Positions 50,454-58,971 of a DNA stretch of 64,000 nt are shown here, in pieces. The notes beneath the pieces are model-generated. The model saw only the letters and a program-made list of their open reading frames with translations, did not search any database and had not been told where the DNA came from. The stretch's first letter is position 1. Each line of letters opens with the position of its first letter. The position numbers and the translations under genes were made by a program. The stretch covers positions 1,302,001 through 1,366,000 of the forward strand of contig NZ_FNUC01000004.1 in NCBI RefSeq assembly GCF_900106035.1. Reading direction: 5' to 3'. The DNA comes from Jiangella alba. Lineage in GTDB: Bacteria; Actinomycetota; Actinomycetes; Jiangellales; Jiangellaceae.

Positions 50454-51401
50454 TCAGCGCGGCACCGGAATCGCCAACCCGGCCGCACCCGGCGCCGACG
50501 CCGCCGCGGCCGCGTCCGGACGGTGCCGGGCCAGGAGGTCCAGCCCGAGCCGCGCCCGGCGCACCCGTTCACGGCTCAGCGCGACCGTCGTGGCCTCGAG
50601 ATGCGTCCCCGACGGGTACACGTCGGGCGCGTTGCGCAGCCCGAACTTCACGTGCACGGGCGCGGCGACGGAGATGATGCGGCCGATCTCGTGGTGCCGG
50701 ACGAATCCGCCGACGTTGTCGGGCGCCTCGACGTAGACGTCCAGGGGCACGGAGACGGCGGCGCGGATGGCGGCCAACTGCGGCAGCGTCAGGTCGGTCG
50801 GCACGTTGATCGTGTTCGCGCCGAGGTCCTCCAGCACGCGGGCGGAGGCGGCGTTCGACGCGGGCAGCATGACCGACGTCTTCGCCTGCATGTCCGCGGG
50901 CAGATCGCCGGACTCGCGCAGCCGCCCGAACACCGACAGCACGCCGAGGTCGGCGATGAGCACGCTGCGGAAGCCGTGCTCGGCGGCCCGCACGATCTCG
51001 TCGACGACGGCGGCCACCTGGTCCTGCCCGTACGCGGTCGGCGCGACGACCGCACCCGCCACGGCACGCGCCATGGCCGACGTCCCCCACGCCGCGCACG
51101 GCCGGGCGAACAGGCTGACCTCGACGGCGGCAGCGGCGGCCGTCGAGGCCAGCTGGTCCAGCTCCGAGCCGGTCAGCAGCCCGACGCCGGTGCCTTGGGA
51201 GATCCGGGTCACCGGCACGTCGAGGTCTCGCGCCACCGCCAGGACCGCGTCGAGGCAGGCCGGGCTCTCGACGCTGGGGATCTCGACGCGGTACTCGGCG
51301 CCGTCGGGGAACCGCAGCGCCGACGCCGGCAGGTCGTACGCGTCCGACCCCGGCACGCCGGCCCGGGTCAGCAGCGCCGCCGGCGAGGGCACCCCCGTCA
51401 C
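50454..51401 (-). CDS. U32-like TIM-barrel protein of unknown function in sugar locus
   Basis: A 315-aa protein that looks like a TIM-barrel of the peptidase U32-like group (VEIPSVESPACLDAVLAVAR, VEVSLFARPCAAWG, FRSVLIADLGVLSVFGRLRE, MLPASNAASARVLEDLGANT, VHVKFGLRNAPDVYPSGTHL). No peptidase function is implied by the name. The GTG start overlaps the stop of the enolase-type gene by GTGA, so it belongs to the same operon, FadR-dehydratase-U32-like. An aldolase- or epimerase-type role on a sugar acid product is a guess. Confidence 0.7.
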   Translation of the reverse strand: MTGVPSPAALLTRAGVPGSDAYDLPASALRFPDGAEYRVEIPSVESPACLDAVLAVARDLDVPVTRISQGTGVGLLTGSELDQLASTAAAAAVEVSLFARPCAAWGTSAMARAVAGAVVAPTAYGQDQVAAVVDEIVRAAEHGFRSVLIADLGVLSVFGRLRESGDLPADMQAKTSVMLPASNAASARVLEDLGANTINVPTDLTLPQLAAIRAAVSVPLDVYVEAPDNVGGFVRHHEIGRIISVAAPVHVKFGLRNAPDVYPSGTHLEATTVALSRERVRRARLGLDLLARHRPDAAAAASAPGAAGLAIPVPR

Positions 51402-52567
51402 GACGACACCGCCGACAGCGAGTCGCGCCGCTCCCAGCCCTCGCGCATGAGGTTGAAGTGGACGTGGGTGCGCGGGTGCTCGGCGCATGCGTCGTGGTCG
51501 AGCCGGACGCCGAGGCCGGGCGCCGTCGGCAGCGCGAACGCACCGTCGGACGCGTCGACCACCGGGGCCCCGCTCACCAGGCCGGCCACCCACGGGTCGG
51601 CGAAGTCGTTGAAGTGCTCGAGCACCTTGAGTCCGGGAGCGGCGGCCGCGAAGTGCACGTTCGCGGCGGTGCCGACCGGTCCGCAGACGTTGTGCGGCGC
51701 CAGTTGCAGGTTGTACGCCTCGGCCCAGCCGGCCAGTTTGCGCAGCCCGGTGAAGCCGCCGATGTGGGTGAGGTCGGCCTGGATGACGTCGACCAGCCCG
51801 CCGGTGATCAGCTCGCGGAACTCGGGCACGCTGTGCACCCGCTCGCCGGTCGCGATGGGCGCCGTCGTGGCGGCACGGACCTGACGCAGCCCGGCGATGT
51901 CGTGCGGCGGGACCGGCTCTTCCAGCCACGCGGGATCGAGCGGCGTCAGCGCCGCGGCGACCCGGGCCGCGGTGGCCGCGGTGAACCGTCCGTGCATCTC
52001 GATCATCAGCGCGACGTCGGGCCCGACGGCGTCGCGGACGGCGCCGACGATGGCGACGGCCCGGCGCAGCTCGGACGGCGACAGCTCGGCCGTGGCCGCG
52101 CCGAAGGGGTCGATCTTCAGCCCGCGGTACCCACGCTCGACGACGGCGCGCGCCAGGGCGGCGATCTCCTCGGGGTCACGTCCGCCCTGGTACCAGCCGT
52201 TGGCGTAGGCCGGGACCCGCGAGCGCATGGTGCCGCCGAGCAGCTTGTGCACGGGCACGCCGAGCGCCTGACCCATGAGGTCGTGGTACGCCATGTCGAG
52301 CGTCGCCAGCGCGGTGGCGGTGACCTCGCCGACGCGGCCGTACTCCTCCCACGTCAGCTGCCAGGCCAGCTTCTCGACGTCGAACGGGTCGGACCCGATG
52401 ACGTAGCGCCGGGACAGCTCGGCGATGCAGGCCAGCAGCGTGTCGGTCTTGTTGAGCATGCGTGCCTCGCCCAGCCCGACGCGGCCGTCGTCGGTGATGA
52501 CCTCGACGAACGTCAGCTCACGCCAGGGCGTTCCGACGACGGTGGTGCGGACTTCACTGATCTTCAC
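51398..52567 (-). CDS. Mandelate racemase/muconate lactonizing enzyme family sugar acid dehydratase
   Basis: A 389-aa enolase-superfamily enzyme. Capping domain residues 1-125; barrel with YRGLKIDPFG (KxD), Asp-Glu-Gly metal ligands in VALMIEMHGRFTA, WLEEPVPPHDI and PIATGERVHSVPEF, then ADLTHIGGFTG and the catalytic His in LQLAPHNVCGPVG. It resembles galactonate or other aldonate dehydratases, removing water from an aldonic acid to form a 2-keto-3-deoxy acid. GTG 52567 overlaps the FadR stop (GTGA). Confidence 0.9.
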   Translation of the reverse strand: MKISEVRTTVVGTPWRELTFVEVITDDGRVGLGEARMLNKTDTLLACIAELSRRYVIGSDPFDVEKLAWQLTWEEYGRVGEVTATALATLDMAYHDLMGQALGVPVHKLLGGTMRSRVPAYANGWYQGGRDPEEIAALARAVVERGYRGLKIDPFGAATAELSPSELRRAVAIVGAVRDAVGPDVALMIEMHGRFTAATAARVAAALTPLDPAWLEEPVPPHDIAGLRQVRAATTAPIATGERVHSVPEFRELITGGLVDVIQADLTHIGGFTGLRKLAGWAEAYNLQLAPHNVCGPVGTAANVHFAAAAPGLKVLEHFNDFADPWVAGLVSGAPVVDASDGAFALPTAPGLGVRLDHDACAEHPRTHVHFNLMREGWERRDSLSAVSS

Positions 52568-53343
52568 GCGTGCTCCTGCTGGTCGTTGGGGGCCAGGTCG
52601 GGCGGCCGCGACAGCGCGGTGCGCAGGTCGTGCCGGGTGTGGACGAGGTGTGAGCGCATGGCCGCGGCGGCCGCCTCGGGGTCGCGGGCGCGGACGGCCT
52701 CGAGGATGGCGCGGTGCTCGGCGAGGAGGTCGTCGATGGCCTTGCCGCGCACGAGGTAGCCGCGCAGGCTCTTCAGCCGGCTGCTGTGCAGCGGCTCTTC
52801 CATGCCCTCGACCAGGAAGCTGAGCATCTGGTTGCCGCTGGCGGCCGCGACGGCCGCGTGGAACCTGACGTCGGCGAGGTTCAGCGCCTCCTCGTCCTCG
52901 GCCCGGTACATGCTCTCGAGGCTCAGCTCCAGCGCGGTGACGTCGGTGCGGCTGGCGTTGGTGGCGGCCAGCAGCGCGGCGTGCACCTCGATGGCCATGC
53001 GGACCTCGAGGAGGTCGAGCAGCGTGCGGGGGTCGCGGCGCAGCGCGGCGGTGAAGAACCCGCTGACGGGCGCCGCGTTGGGGAACGCGACGGTGGGGCG
53101 GCGGCCCTGTCTGATCTCCAGCAGACCGCGGGCGCTGAGGTTGCGCACGGCCTCGCGCACGGTCAGCCGGCTGATGCCCAGCTGACCCGCGAGCTCCGCC
53201 TCCGACGGCAGGGTCGCGCCGGGCTGCACCTCGCCGGCGAAGATCAGGTCCTCGAGATGCCGGACCGCTCGATCGGTCAACGGCTCGGACCGGCCGTCGC
53301 CGTCCTGGCTGTTCGTCGCTGTGCTCTCCGCCACGGACGTCAC
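52564..53343 (-). CDS. FadR/GntR family regulator (FCD) of the sugar locus
   Basis: A 259-aa regulator. HTH: LPSEAELAGQLGISRLTVRE, AVRNLSARGLLEIRQGR; FCD effector domain: RTLLDLLEVRMAIEVHAALL, NLADVRFHAAVAAASGNQML, HRAILEAVRARDPEAAAAAM with the conserved Asp and His metal ligands. GTG 53343 gives VTSVAESTATNSQDGDG; longer starts to 53394 are possible. It is the first gene of the operon with the dehydratase and divergent from the ABC-GH127 cassette, so it probably controls both. Confidence 0.9.
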   Translation of the reverse strand: MTSVAESTATNSQDGDGRSEPLTDRAVRHLEDLIFAGEVQPGATLPSEAELAGQLGISRLTVREAVRNLSARGLLEIRQGRRPTVAFPNAAPVSGFFTAALRRDPRTLLDLLEVRMAIEVHAALLAATNASRTDVTALELSLESMYRAEDEEALNLADVRFHAAVAAASGNQMLSFLVEGMEEPLHSSRLKSLRGYLVRGKAIDDLLAEHRAILEAVRARDPEAAAAAMRSHLVHTRHDLRTALSRPPDLAPNDQQEHA

Positions 53344-53348
53344 TATGG

Positions 53349-53485
53349 CAGATATCTGATGAGCTTCCAAGACCATGTGGCGAAGATCCGGCACTGAACT
53401 GCGGCTGGACGGCGCAATCCGGCGGTGGTGGGCGGCGCACTCTTGCTAACTCATCTGATAGGTGCGATGGTGTCCCGCAGATAGG
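53349..53485. promoter_or_regulatory. Divergent control region of the sugar locus with repeated ATCTGAT motifs
   Basis: The 196-bp gap between the FadR-type regulator and the solute-binding gene contains the palindrome CAGATATCTG (53349-53358), the motif ATCTGAT at 53354-53360 and again at 53453-53459, and GATAGG direct repeats (53457-53462 and 53480-53485). These are likely FadR-type operators. No clear -35/-10 pair could be fixed. Confidence 0.5.
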
Positions 53486-53539
53486 TAGACCGGCAATCGG
53501 GTCCGGCCGACGGCGGCCGGTGTGATGGGAGAGACGGGC

Positions 53540-54835
53540 ATGGCGCGACACAGTGGTCGGCGACGGTGGTCTGTCGGGCTCGCGGCGGCGGCGACGCTGA
53601 CGCTCACGCTCGCCGCCTGCGGCTCGGGCGACGACGCGGCGGAGTCCACCGGCGAGGCCGTCGACGACGGCACCACCATCACCATGTGGGTCCGGGCGGC
53701 GACGGCGGCGCAGAGTCAGGCGCTGGTCGACGCGTACAACGCGTCGCACGAGAACCAGGTGCAGCTCACCGTGGTGCCGACCGACAACTACCTGCAGAAG
53801 GTGGGCGTCGCGGCCGGCTCGGGCGACCTGCCCGACCTGCTGGCGTCGGACGTCATCTACACGCCGAACTTCACCTCGAAGAACATGTACCTCGACATCA
53901 CCGACCGGGTCGAGCAGCTCGACTTCGCCGACGCGCTGGCGCCGTCGCACATGCAGCTCGGCACCTACGAGGGCGAGACGTACACCGTCCCGCACAACGT
54001 CGCGGTGTCCGCGCTGTTCCAGAACGACGTGCTGCTCGAGCAGGCCGGCGTCGACCCGTCCGTCGCGCCGGCCACGCTGGCCGACCTCGCCGCCAACGCC
54101 GAGAAGGTCGCGGCGCTCGGCGGCGACGCCGTCGGGCTCTACTACACCGGCAACAACGGCGGCAGCATCTCGTTCACGCATTTCCCGGCCATCTGGGCGT
54201 CCGGCGGCGAGCCGCTGAACGACGACGGCACCGCGGCGAACCTCGACAGCCCCGAGGTCGTCGAGGTGTTCCAGGCGTTCAACGACATGTTCGCCTCGGG
54301 CGCCACGGCCGACGCCGTCCGCAACGAGTCCGGCCCCACCCGCGACGAGGTGTTCGCCGGTGGCAACGTCGGCTACATGCTGGCCAGCAACTCGGTGCTG
54401 CAGAACGTCACCGATACCGACCAGCTGAAGATCGGCGTCAACGGCATCCCGGGCACCACCGGCGACGTGTCGACGTTCGTCGGCGGCGACGTCATCGGCA
54501 TCTCGGCCAACTCCGAGCGCGCCGACGCCGCGTGGGACTTCCTGTCCTGGTCGCTGTCCGAGGACGCGCAGCTGGAGGTGTTCGCGAAGAGCGACAACCT
54601 CACCGTGCGCACCGACCTCGCCGACAACGAGTACGCCGCCGCCGACCCGCGGCAGGTCACGTTGAACGAGCTGATCGCCAAGGGGCACACGCCGTACGCG
54701 CTCAACTACGGCCAGACCTTCAACGACCCGAACGGGCCGTGGCTGGAGGCCGCCCGCGGAGCGCTGTTCGGCGACGACGCGGCCGGCGCGCTGTCCGCGT
54801 CGCTCGACGCCGTGAACTCGTCGCTGGCCCGGTAG
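53540..54835 (+). CDS. ABC transporter sugar-binding lipoprotein (cassette A)
   Basis: A 431-aa extracellular solute-binding protein of family 1. Signal WSVGLAAAATLTLTLAAC with lipobox LAAC, then TTITMWVRAATAAQSQALVD, AYNASHENQVQLTVVPTDNY and the lower lobe GDVIGISANSERADAAWDFL. ATG 53540 with GGGAGAG upstream was chosen over earlier starts. It is paralogous to the protein encoded at 62673-63980 (about half identical by eye). It delivers a mono- or oligosaccharide to the two permeases encoded next. Confidence 0.93.
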   Translation: MARHSGRRRWSVGLAAAATLTLTLAACGSGDDAAESTGEAVDDGTTITMWVRAATAAQSQALVDAYNASHENQVQLTVVPTDNYLQKVGVAAGSGDLPDLLASDVIYTPNFTSKNMYLDITDRVEQLDFADALAPSHMQLGTYEGETYTVPHNVAVSALFQNDVLLEQAGVDPSVAPATLADLAANAEKVAALGGDAVGLYYTGNNGGSISFTHFPAIWASGGEPLNDDGTAANLDSPEVVEVFQAFNDMFASGATADAVRNESGPTRDEVFAGGNVGYMLASNSVLQNVTDTDQLKIGVNGIPGTTGDVSTFVGGDVIGISANSERADAAWDFLSWSLSEDAQLEVFAKSDNLTVRTDLADNEYAAADPRQVTLNELIAKGHTPYALNYGQTFNDPNGPWLEAARGALFGDDAAGALSASLDAVNSSLAR

Positions 54836-54841
54836 CTCCGC

Positions 54842-55774
54842 GTGGCCGCCACCTCCACCACACCGGCCGTCCGGCCCGGGACCCCGCCGCGGCGCACGTC
54901 GCGGCGGGGCGTCCGGGGCCTCGTCGGCCTGGCCTACGCCACGCCCGCCGCGCTGATCGTCGTCCTGCTGTTCCTGGTGCCGATCGGCATGGCGGTGTGG
55001 ATGTCGGTGAACGACTGGCCGCTGATCGGCGAGCCCGAGTTCAACGGCGTCGACAACTACCGGGCCATCGCCGACAACCAGCTGTTCCTCGACTCCATCT
55101 GGTTCACCGTCAAGTACACGGTGGTCGTGACCGTCCTGTACCTGGTCATCGGGCTCGGGCTGGCGCTGCTGGTGCAGGAGTCGCGGCCGGGTGTCGGGCT
55201 GTTCCGGACGGCGTTCTTCCTGCCCTCCGTGGTGGGGCTGGCGTCGGCGTCGCTGCTGTTCTACGCGCTGTACAACAACGAGTACGGCCCGCTCGACGAC
55301 CTGCTGCAGGCCATCGGGCTGTCCAGCGGCAACCCCGACTTCCTCGGCACGCCGGACAACGCCTTCGCCTCCACCGTCGTGATGGTGACCTGGCGGTTCG
55401 CCGGCTTCAACATGCTGATCCTGCTGACGGGGCTGCAGGCCATCCCGGGTGAGGTGTACGAGGCGTCGCGCATGGACGGCGCGTCGTGGTGGCAGACACT
55501 GCGGCACGTGACGCTGCCGCTGCTGCGTCCGTCCATCGCGCTGGTGCTGATCCTGACGGTGACCGGCTCGCTGCTGGCGTTCGAGCCGTTCTACGTGCTC
55601 ACCGCCGGCGGGCCCGACAACAGCACGGTGACCATGGTCATCGCGATGTTCCGCGAGGCGTTCACCCTGTTCGACCTCGGCCGGTCGGCCGCGCTGGCGA
55701 TCGTCCTGCTGGTGGTGCTGGTCGCGCTGAACGCCGTCCAGCTGCTGGTGCTGCGGAAGGACAAGACCCGATGA
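54842..55774 (+). CDS. Sugar ABC transporter permease, MalF type (cassette A)
   Basis: A 310-aa permease with six TM segments; the first is VGLAYATPAALIVVLLFLVP. The EAA loop reads YEASRMDGASWWQTLRHVTLP and contacts an ATPase. No ATPase gene is in the operon, so a shared MsiK-type ATPase elsewhere is expected, as usual in actinomycetes. GTG 54842 lies 6 bp after the binding-protein stop; its stop overlaps the next gene by ATGA. Confidence 0.93.
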   Translation: MAATSTTPAVRPGTPPRRTSRRGVRGLVGLAYATPAALIVVLLFLVPIGMAVWMSVNDWPLIGEPEFNGVDNYRAIADNQLFLDSIWFTVKYTVVVTVLYLVIGLGLALLVQESRPGVGLFRTAFFLPSVVGLASASLLFYALYNNEYGPLDDLLQAIGLSSGNPDFLGTPDNAFASTVVMVTWRFAGFNMLILLTGLQAIPGEVYEASRMDGASWWQTLRHVTLPLLRPSIALVLILTVTGSLLAFEPFYVLTAGGPDNSTVTMVIAMFREAFTLFDLGRSAALAIVLLVVLVALNAVQLLVLRKDKTR

Positions 55775-56658
55775 GCGCGACGACGCAGGCGCCGGCCCGG
55801 CCGGCGCCGCCGCCGACGACCGCGACCCGGCGCCGCCGCGTCGGCAGGGCCGCCCGCAGCACCGGGTTCTACGGCTTCGCGACGGCTCTGGCGGTGTTGT
55901 TCCTCAGCCCGCTGGTGTGGTCGTCGGTGCGTTCGGTCACCGGTGGCCAGGCGACCGGCGGCGAGGGCACGTACGGCACGAAGAACTACGAGCGGCTGGC
56001 CGACTACGGCGAGGGCCTGCTGGTCTACCTGTGGAACAGCGTCGCGGTGTCGGCGCTGACGGTGGCCGGCACGCTGGTGGTGGCGGTGCTGGCCGGGTAC
56101 GCGTTCGCCCGTTACGACTTCCCGGGCAAGAACCTGCTGTTCCTGTCGGCGCTGGCGATCCTGATGATCCCGCATCCGACCATCCTGGTGCCGCTCTACC
56201 AGCTGTTCGGCTACGTGGGGCTGCAGAACTCGCTGGTCGGGCTGAGCCTCGTGCTGGTGATGTTCCAGCTGCCGTTCGCGCTGTTCATGATGCGCAACGC
56301 CTTCGAGGCGCTGCCCAAGGAGCTCGAGGAGAGCGCGCTGATGGACGGCTGCACGTCGTTCGGCGCGCTGCGCCGGGTGCTGCTGCGGGCGGTGCTGCCG
56401 TCGATGATCACGGTCGGGCTGTTCGCGTTCCTGGCGTCGTGGAACGAGTTCATCGCGCCGCTGATCTTCCTCAGCGACGGCGCCAAGTTCACCCTGCCGG
56501 TGGCGCTGGTGAGCCTGCGCAGCGGCGAGTTCGGCTCGGTCGACCTCGGCGCGCTGCAGGCCGGCATCGTCGTCACGGCGGTCCCCTGTGTGCTGATCTT
56601 CCTGCTGCTGCAGCGGCACTACATGCGCGGCTTCATGTCCGGCGCACTGAAAGGCTGA
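55771..56658 (+). CDS. Sugar ABC transporter permease, MalG type (cassette A)
   Basis: A 295-aa permease with six TM segments and the EAA loop LEESALMDGCTSFGALRRVL. NLLFLSALAILMIPHPTILV and LASWNEFIAPLIFLSD are typical MalG-type segments. Cytosolic N-terminal tail is Pro/Ala-rich. ATG 55771 overlaps the MalF-type gene stop; the GH127 gene starts 2 bp after this gene's stop. Close paralogue of 60949-61752. Confidence 0.93.
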   Translation: MSATTQAPARPAPPPTTATRRRRVGRAARSTGFYGFATALAVLFLSPLVWSSVRSVTGGQATGGEGTYGTKNYERLADYGEGLLVYLWNSVAVSALTVAGTLVVAVLAGYAFARYDFPGKNLLFLSALAILMIPHPTILVPLYQLFGYVGLQNSLVGLSLVLVMFQLPFALFMMRNAFEALPKELEESALMDGCTSFGALRRVLLRAVLPSMITVGLFAFLASWNEFIAPLIFLSDGAKFTLPVALVSLRSGEFGSVDLGALQAGIVVTAVPCVLIFLLLQRHYMRGFMSGALKG

Positions 56659-56660
56659 CG

Positions 56661-58553
56661 ATGACGACGGAGAGGACGGAACCGGGCGTGGACGGACGGG
56701 GCACGGTGGCGGCGGTGCGGCCGCGGACGGCGGGCCGGTACGAGCCGCTGGGGCTGGGCGAGGTGCGCATCGACGGCGGCTTCTGGGCCGACCGGCAGCG
56801 GCTGAACCGCGACGCGATCATCCCGCACTGCGACGAGTGGCTGGAGCGGGCCGGGTGGGTCGAGAACTTCCGCGCCGCCGTCGCCGGCACGCTGCCCGCC
56901 GCGCGGAAGGGCCGGCTGTTCACCGACTCCGACGTGTACAAGTACGTCGAGGCGCTGGCCTGGGAGACCGGCCGCGAGCCGGCGCCGTCGTCCGACGCGC
57001 GCATCGGCGAGCTGACGACGCTGTTCCGTTCCGTCCTCGAGCCCGACGGCTACCTCAACACGTTCTACGGCCGCGACGGCCAGCCGGAGCGCTACTCCGA
57101 CCTCGCCTGGGGCCACGAGCTGTACTGCTACGGCCACCTCATCCAGGCCGCCGTCGCCCACGCCCGCACGAGCGGCCCCGACGACGACCTCGTCGCGCTG
57201 GGCGTCGCGGTGGCCGACCACGTCTGCGAGGTCTTCGGCCCGGACGGTGACCAGGGGATCTGCGGGCACCCGGAGATCGAGACCGCGTTGGTCGAGCTGT
57301 ACCGCGTCACCGGCGAGCGGCGCTACCTGGACCAGGCTCGCGTCTTCGTCGACCGCCGCGGCCACGACACCCTCGGCGACACCATGTACGGCGGGGCCAG
57401 CTACTACCAGGACCGCCGCCCGATCCGCGAGCTGGACGCGTTCGAGGGCCACGCCGTGCGGGCGCTGTACCTCGCCGCGGGAGCGGTCGACGTCGCGGTC
57501 GAGACGGGCGACGACGCACTGCTCGACGCCGTCCGCCGTCAGTACGACCGCACGCTGGCCCGGCGCACGTACCTGCACGGCGGCATGGGCTCGCACCACC
57601 ACGGCGAGACCTACGGCGCCGACTTCGAGCTGCCCGCCGACCGCGCGTACGCCGAGACCTGCGCCGCCGTCGCCTCCGTCATGCTGGCCTGGCGGCTGCT
57701 GCTGGCCACCGGCGACGAGCGGTACGGCGACGTCATCGAGCGGGCGCTGTTCAACGTGGTCGCGACCTGCCCGGCCGACGACGGCCGCGGCTTCCACTAC
57801 GTCAACACGCTGCACCGGCGCGCCCCGAGCGTCGTCCCCGACGCCGAGAACCCGAGCCTGTTCCGCACCGGCGGCATGCGCTCGCCGTGGTTCACCACGT
57901 CCTGCTGCCCGACGAACGTCGCGCGGCTGCTGGCCTCGCTCGGCGGCTACCTGGCGACTGTCGACGACGGCGGCGTGCAGCTGCACCAGTACGCGGCCGG
58001 CACGGTGTCGGCGGCGCTGCCCGACGGCGCGGCCGTCCGGCTGAGCGTCACGACCCGCTACCCCGAGGACGGCGTCGTCGCGGTGCGGGTCGAGGCGGCG
58101 GACCGGCCGTTCGAGCTGTCACTGCGGGTGCCCGGCTGGGCGTCCGGCGCGACGCTGGCGGCCCGCGGCGGGGCGGCCGACGCCGTCGAGCCGGGCCGGG
58201 TGACGATCACCGTCGCCGCGGGCGACGAGGTGGTGCTGACGCTGCCGATGGCGCCGCGCGTCACCGTCGCCGACCCGCGCGTCGACGCCGTCCGCGGCTG
58301 TGTCGCCATCGAGCGCGGCCCGGTCGTCTACTGCGCCGAGTCCGTCGACCAGCCGGACGTCGACCTCGACCTGATCGCCGTCGGCCCCGACCCGGTCGAG
58401 CGGGACGGCATCATCGAGCTGGCCGGCACGACCGTCCCCGCGCCCGACGGCGACGACGCCGAGCCGCGCGCCGTGACGCTGCGGCTGACCCCGTACCACC
58501 AGTGGGGCAACCGCGGCGTCTCGACGATGCGGGTCTGGCTCCCCGCCGGGTGA
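56661..58553 (+). CDS. Glycoside hydrolase family 127 enzyme, beta-L-arabinofuranosidase-like (cassette A)
   Basis: A 630-aa (alpha/alpha)6-barrel hydrolase. GH127 enzymes release beta-L-arabinofuranose with a Zn-bound Cys nucleophile; the metal site appears as TTSCCPTNVARLLASLGGYL, and the catalytic/metal Glu probably is in GETYGADFELPADRAYAETC. Other motifs: GHELYCYGHLIQAAVAH, RTYLHGGMGSHHHGET, CVAIERGPVVYCAE. No signal peptide, so it acts on imported oligosaccharide. ATG is 2 bp after the permease stop. Other glycans in this broad family cannot be excluded. Confidence 0.9.
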   Translation: MTTERTEPGVDGRGTVAAVRPRTAGRYEPLGLGEVRIDGGFWADRQRLNRDAIIPHCDEWLERAGWVENFRAAVAGTLPAARKGRLFTDSDVYKYVEALAWETGREPAPSSDARIGELTTLFRSVLEPDGYLNTFYGRDGQPERYSDLAWGHELYCYGHLIQAAVAHARTSGPDDDLVALGVAVADHVCEVFGPDGDQGICGHPEIETALVELYRVTGERRYLDQARVFVDRRGHDTLGDTMYGGASYYQDRRPIRELDAFEGHAVRALYLAAGAVDVAVETGDDALLDAVRRQYDRTLARRTYLHGGMGSHHHGETYGADFELPADRAYAETCAAVASVMLAWRLLLATGDERYGDVIERALFNVVATCPADDGRGFHYVNTLHRRAPSVVPDAENPSLFRTGGMRSPWFTTSCCPTNVARLLASLGGYLATVDDGGVQLHQYAAGTVSAALPDGAAVRLSVTTRYPEDGVVAVRVEAADRPFELSLRVPGWASGATLAARGGAADAVEPGRVTITVAAGDEVVLTLPMAPRVTVADPRVDAVRGCVAIERGPVVYCAESVDQPDVDLDLIAVGPDPVERDGIIELAGTTVPAPDGDDAEPRAVTLRLTPYHQWGNRGVSTMRVWLPAG

Positions 58554-58554
58554 C

Positions 58555-58971
58555 TCAGCGGAACCGGGCGTTGGCGGGGTGGTCGGGCAGGTTGACGACG
58601 ATCGCCTCGCCGCTGGTCCGCGCGACGACGATGCGGGCCGGCGCGGTGGTGGACGGGTTCTCCTCGACGTGGATCGCGCCGGCCGGCACGTAGACGAAGT
58701 CGCCGGCCTCGGCCACCACGTGCTCGCTCAGGTCGTCGCCGTACCACCAGCGGGTCACGCCGTCGAGCACCAGCACGGCGGTCTCGGACTCGCCGTGGTG
58801 GTGCACCTCGGTGGCATGCCCCGCAGGCAGTTCGGCGATGCCCATCCAGAGGCCGGCCGACCCCGTCATCGACGTCGAGACGGCGGACAGCCGCACCAGC
58901 CCGCCGGCCGTCTGGGCGGTGGCGCCGGACAGGTCGCCGCGGCGGACCAGCCGCACGGTCGCGTCGCTCAT
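58555..58971 (-). CDS. Cupin domain protein (cassette B)
   Basis: A 138-aa single-domain cupin. The metal motif is HATEVHHHGESETAVLVLDG and later FVYVPAGAIHVEENPS (second His). Such small cupins act as sugar isomerases, lyases or ligand sensors. ATG 58971 overlaps the GH127 stop (ATGA), so it is the last gene of the minus-strand cassette and may handle the released sugar. It ends 1 bp after the convergent GH127 gene stop. Confidence 0.85.
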   Translation of the reverse strand: MSDATVRLVRRGDLSGATAQTAGGLVRLSAVSTSMTGSAGLWMGIAELPAGHATEVHHHGESETAVLVLDGVTRWWYGDDLSEHVVAEAGDFVYVPAGAIHVEENPSTTAPARIVVARTSGEAIVVNLPDHPANARFR

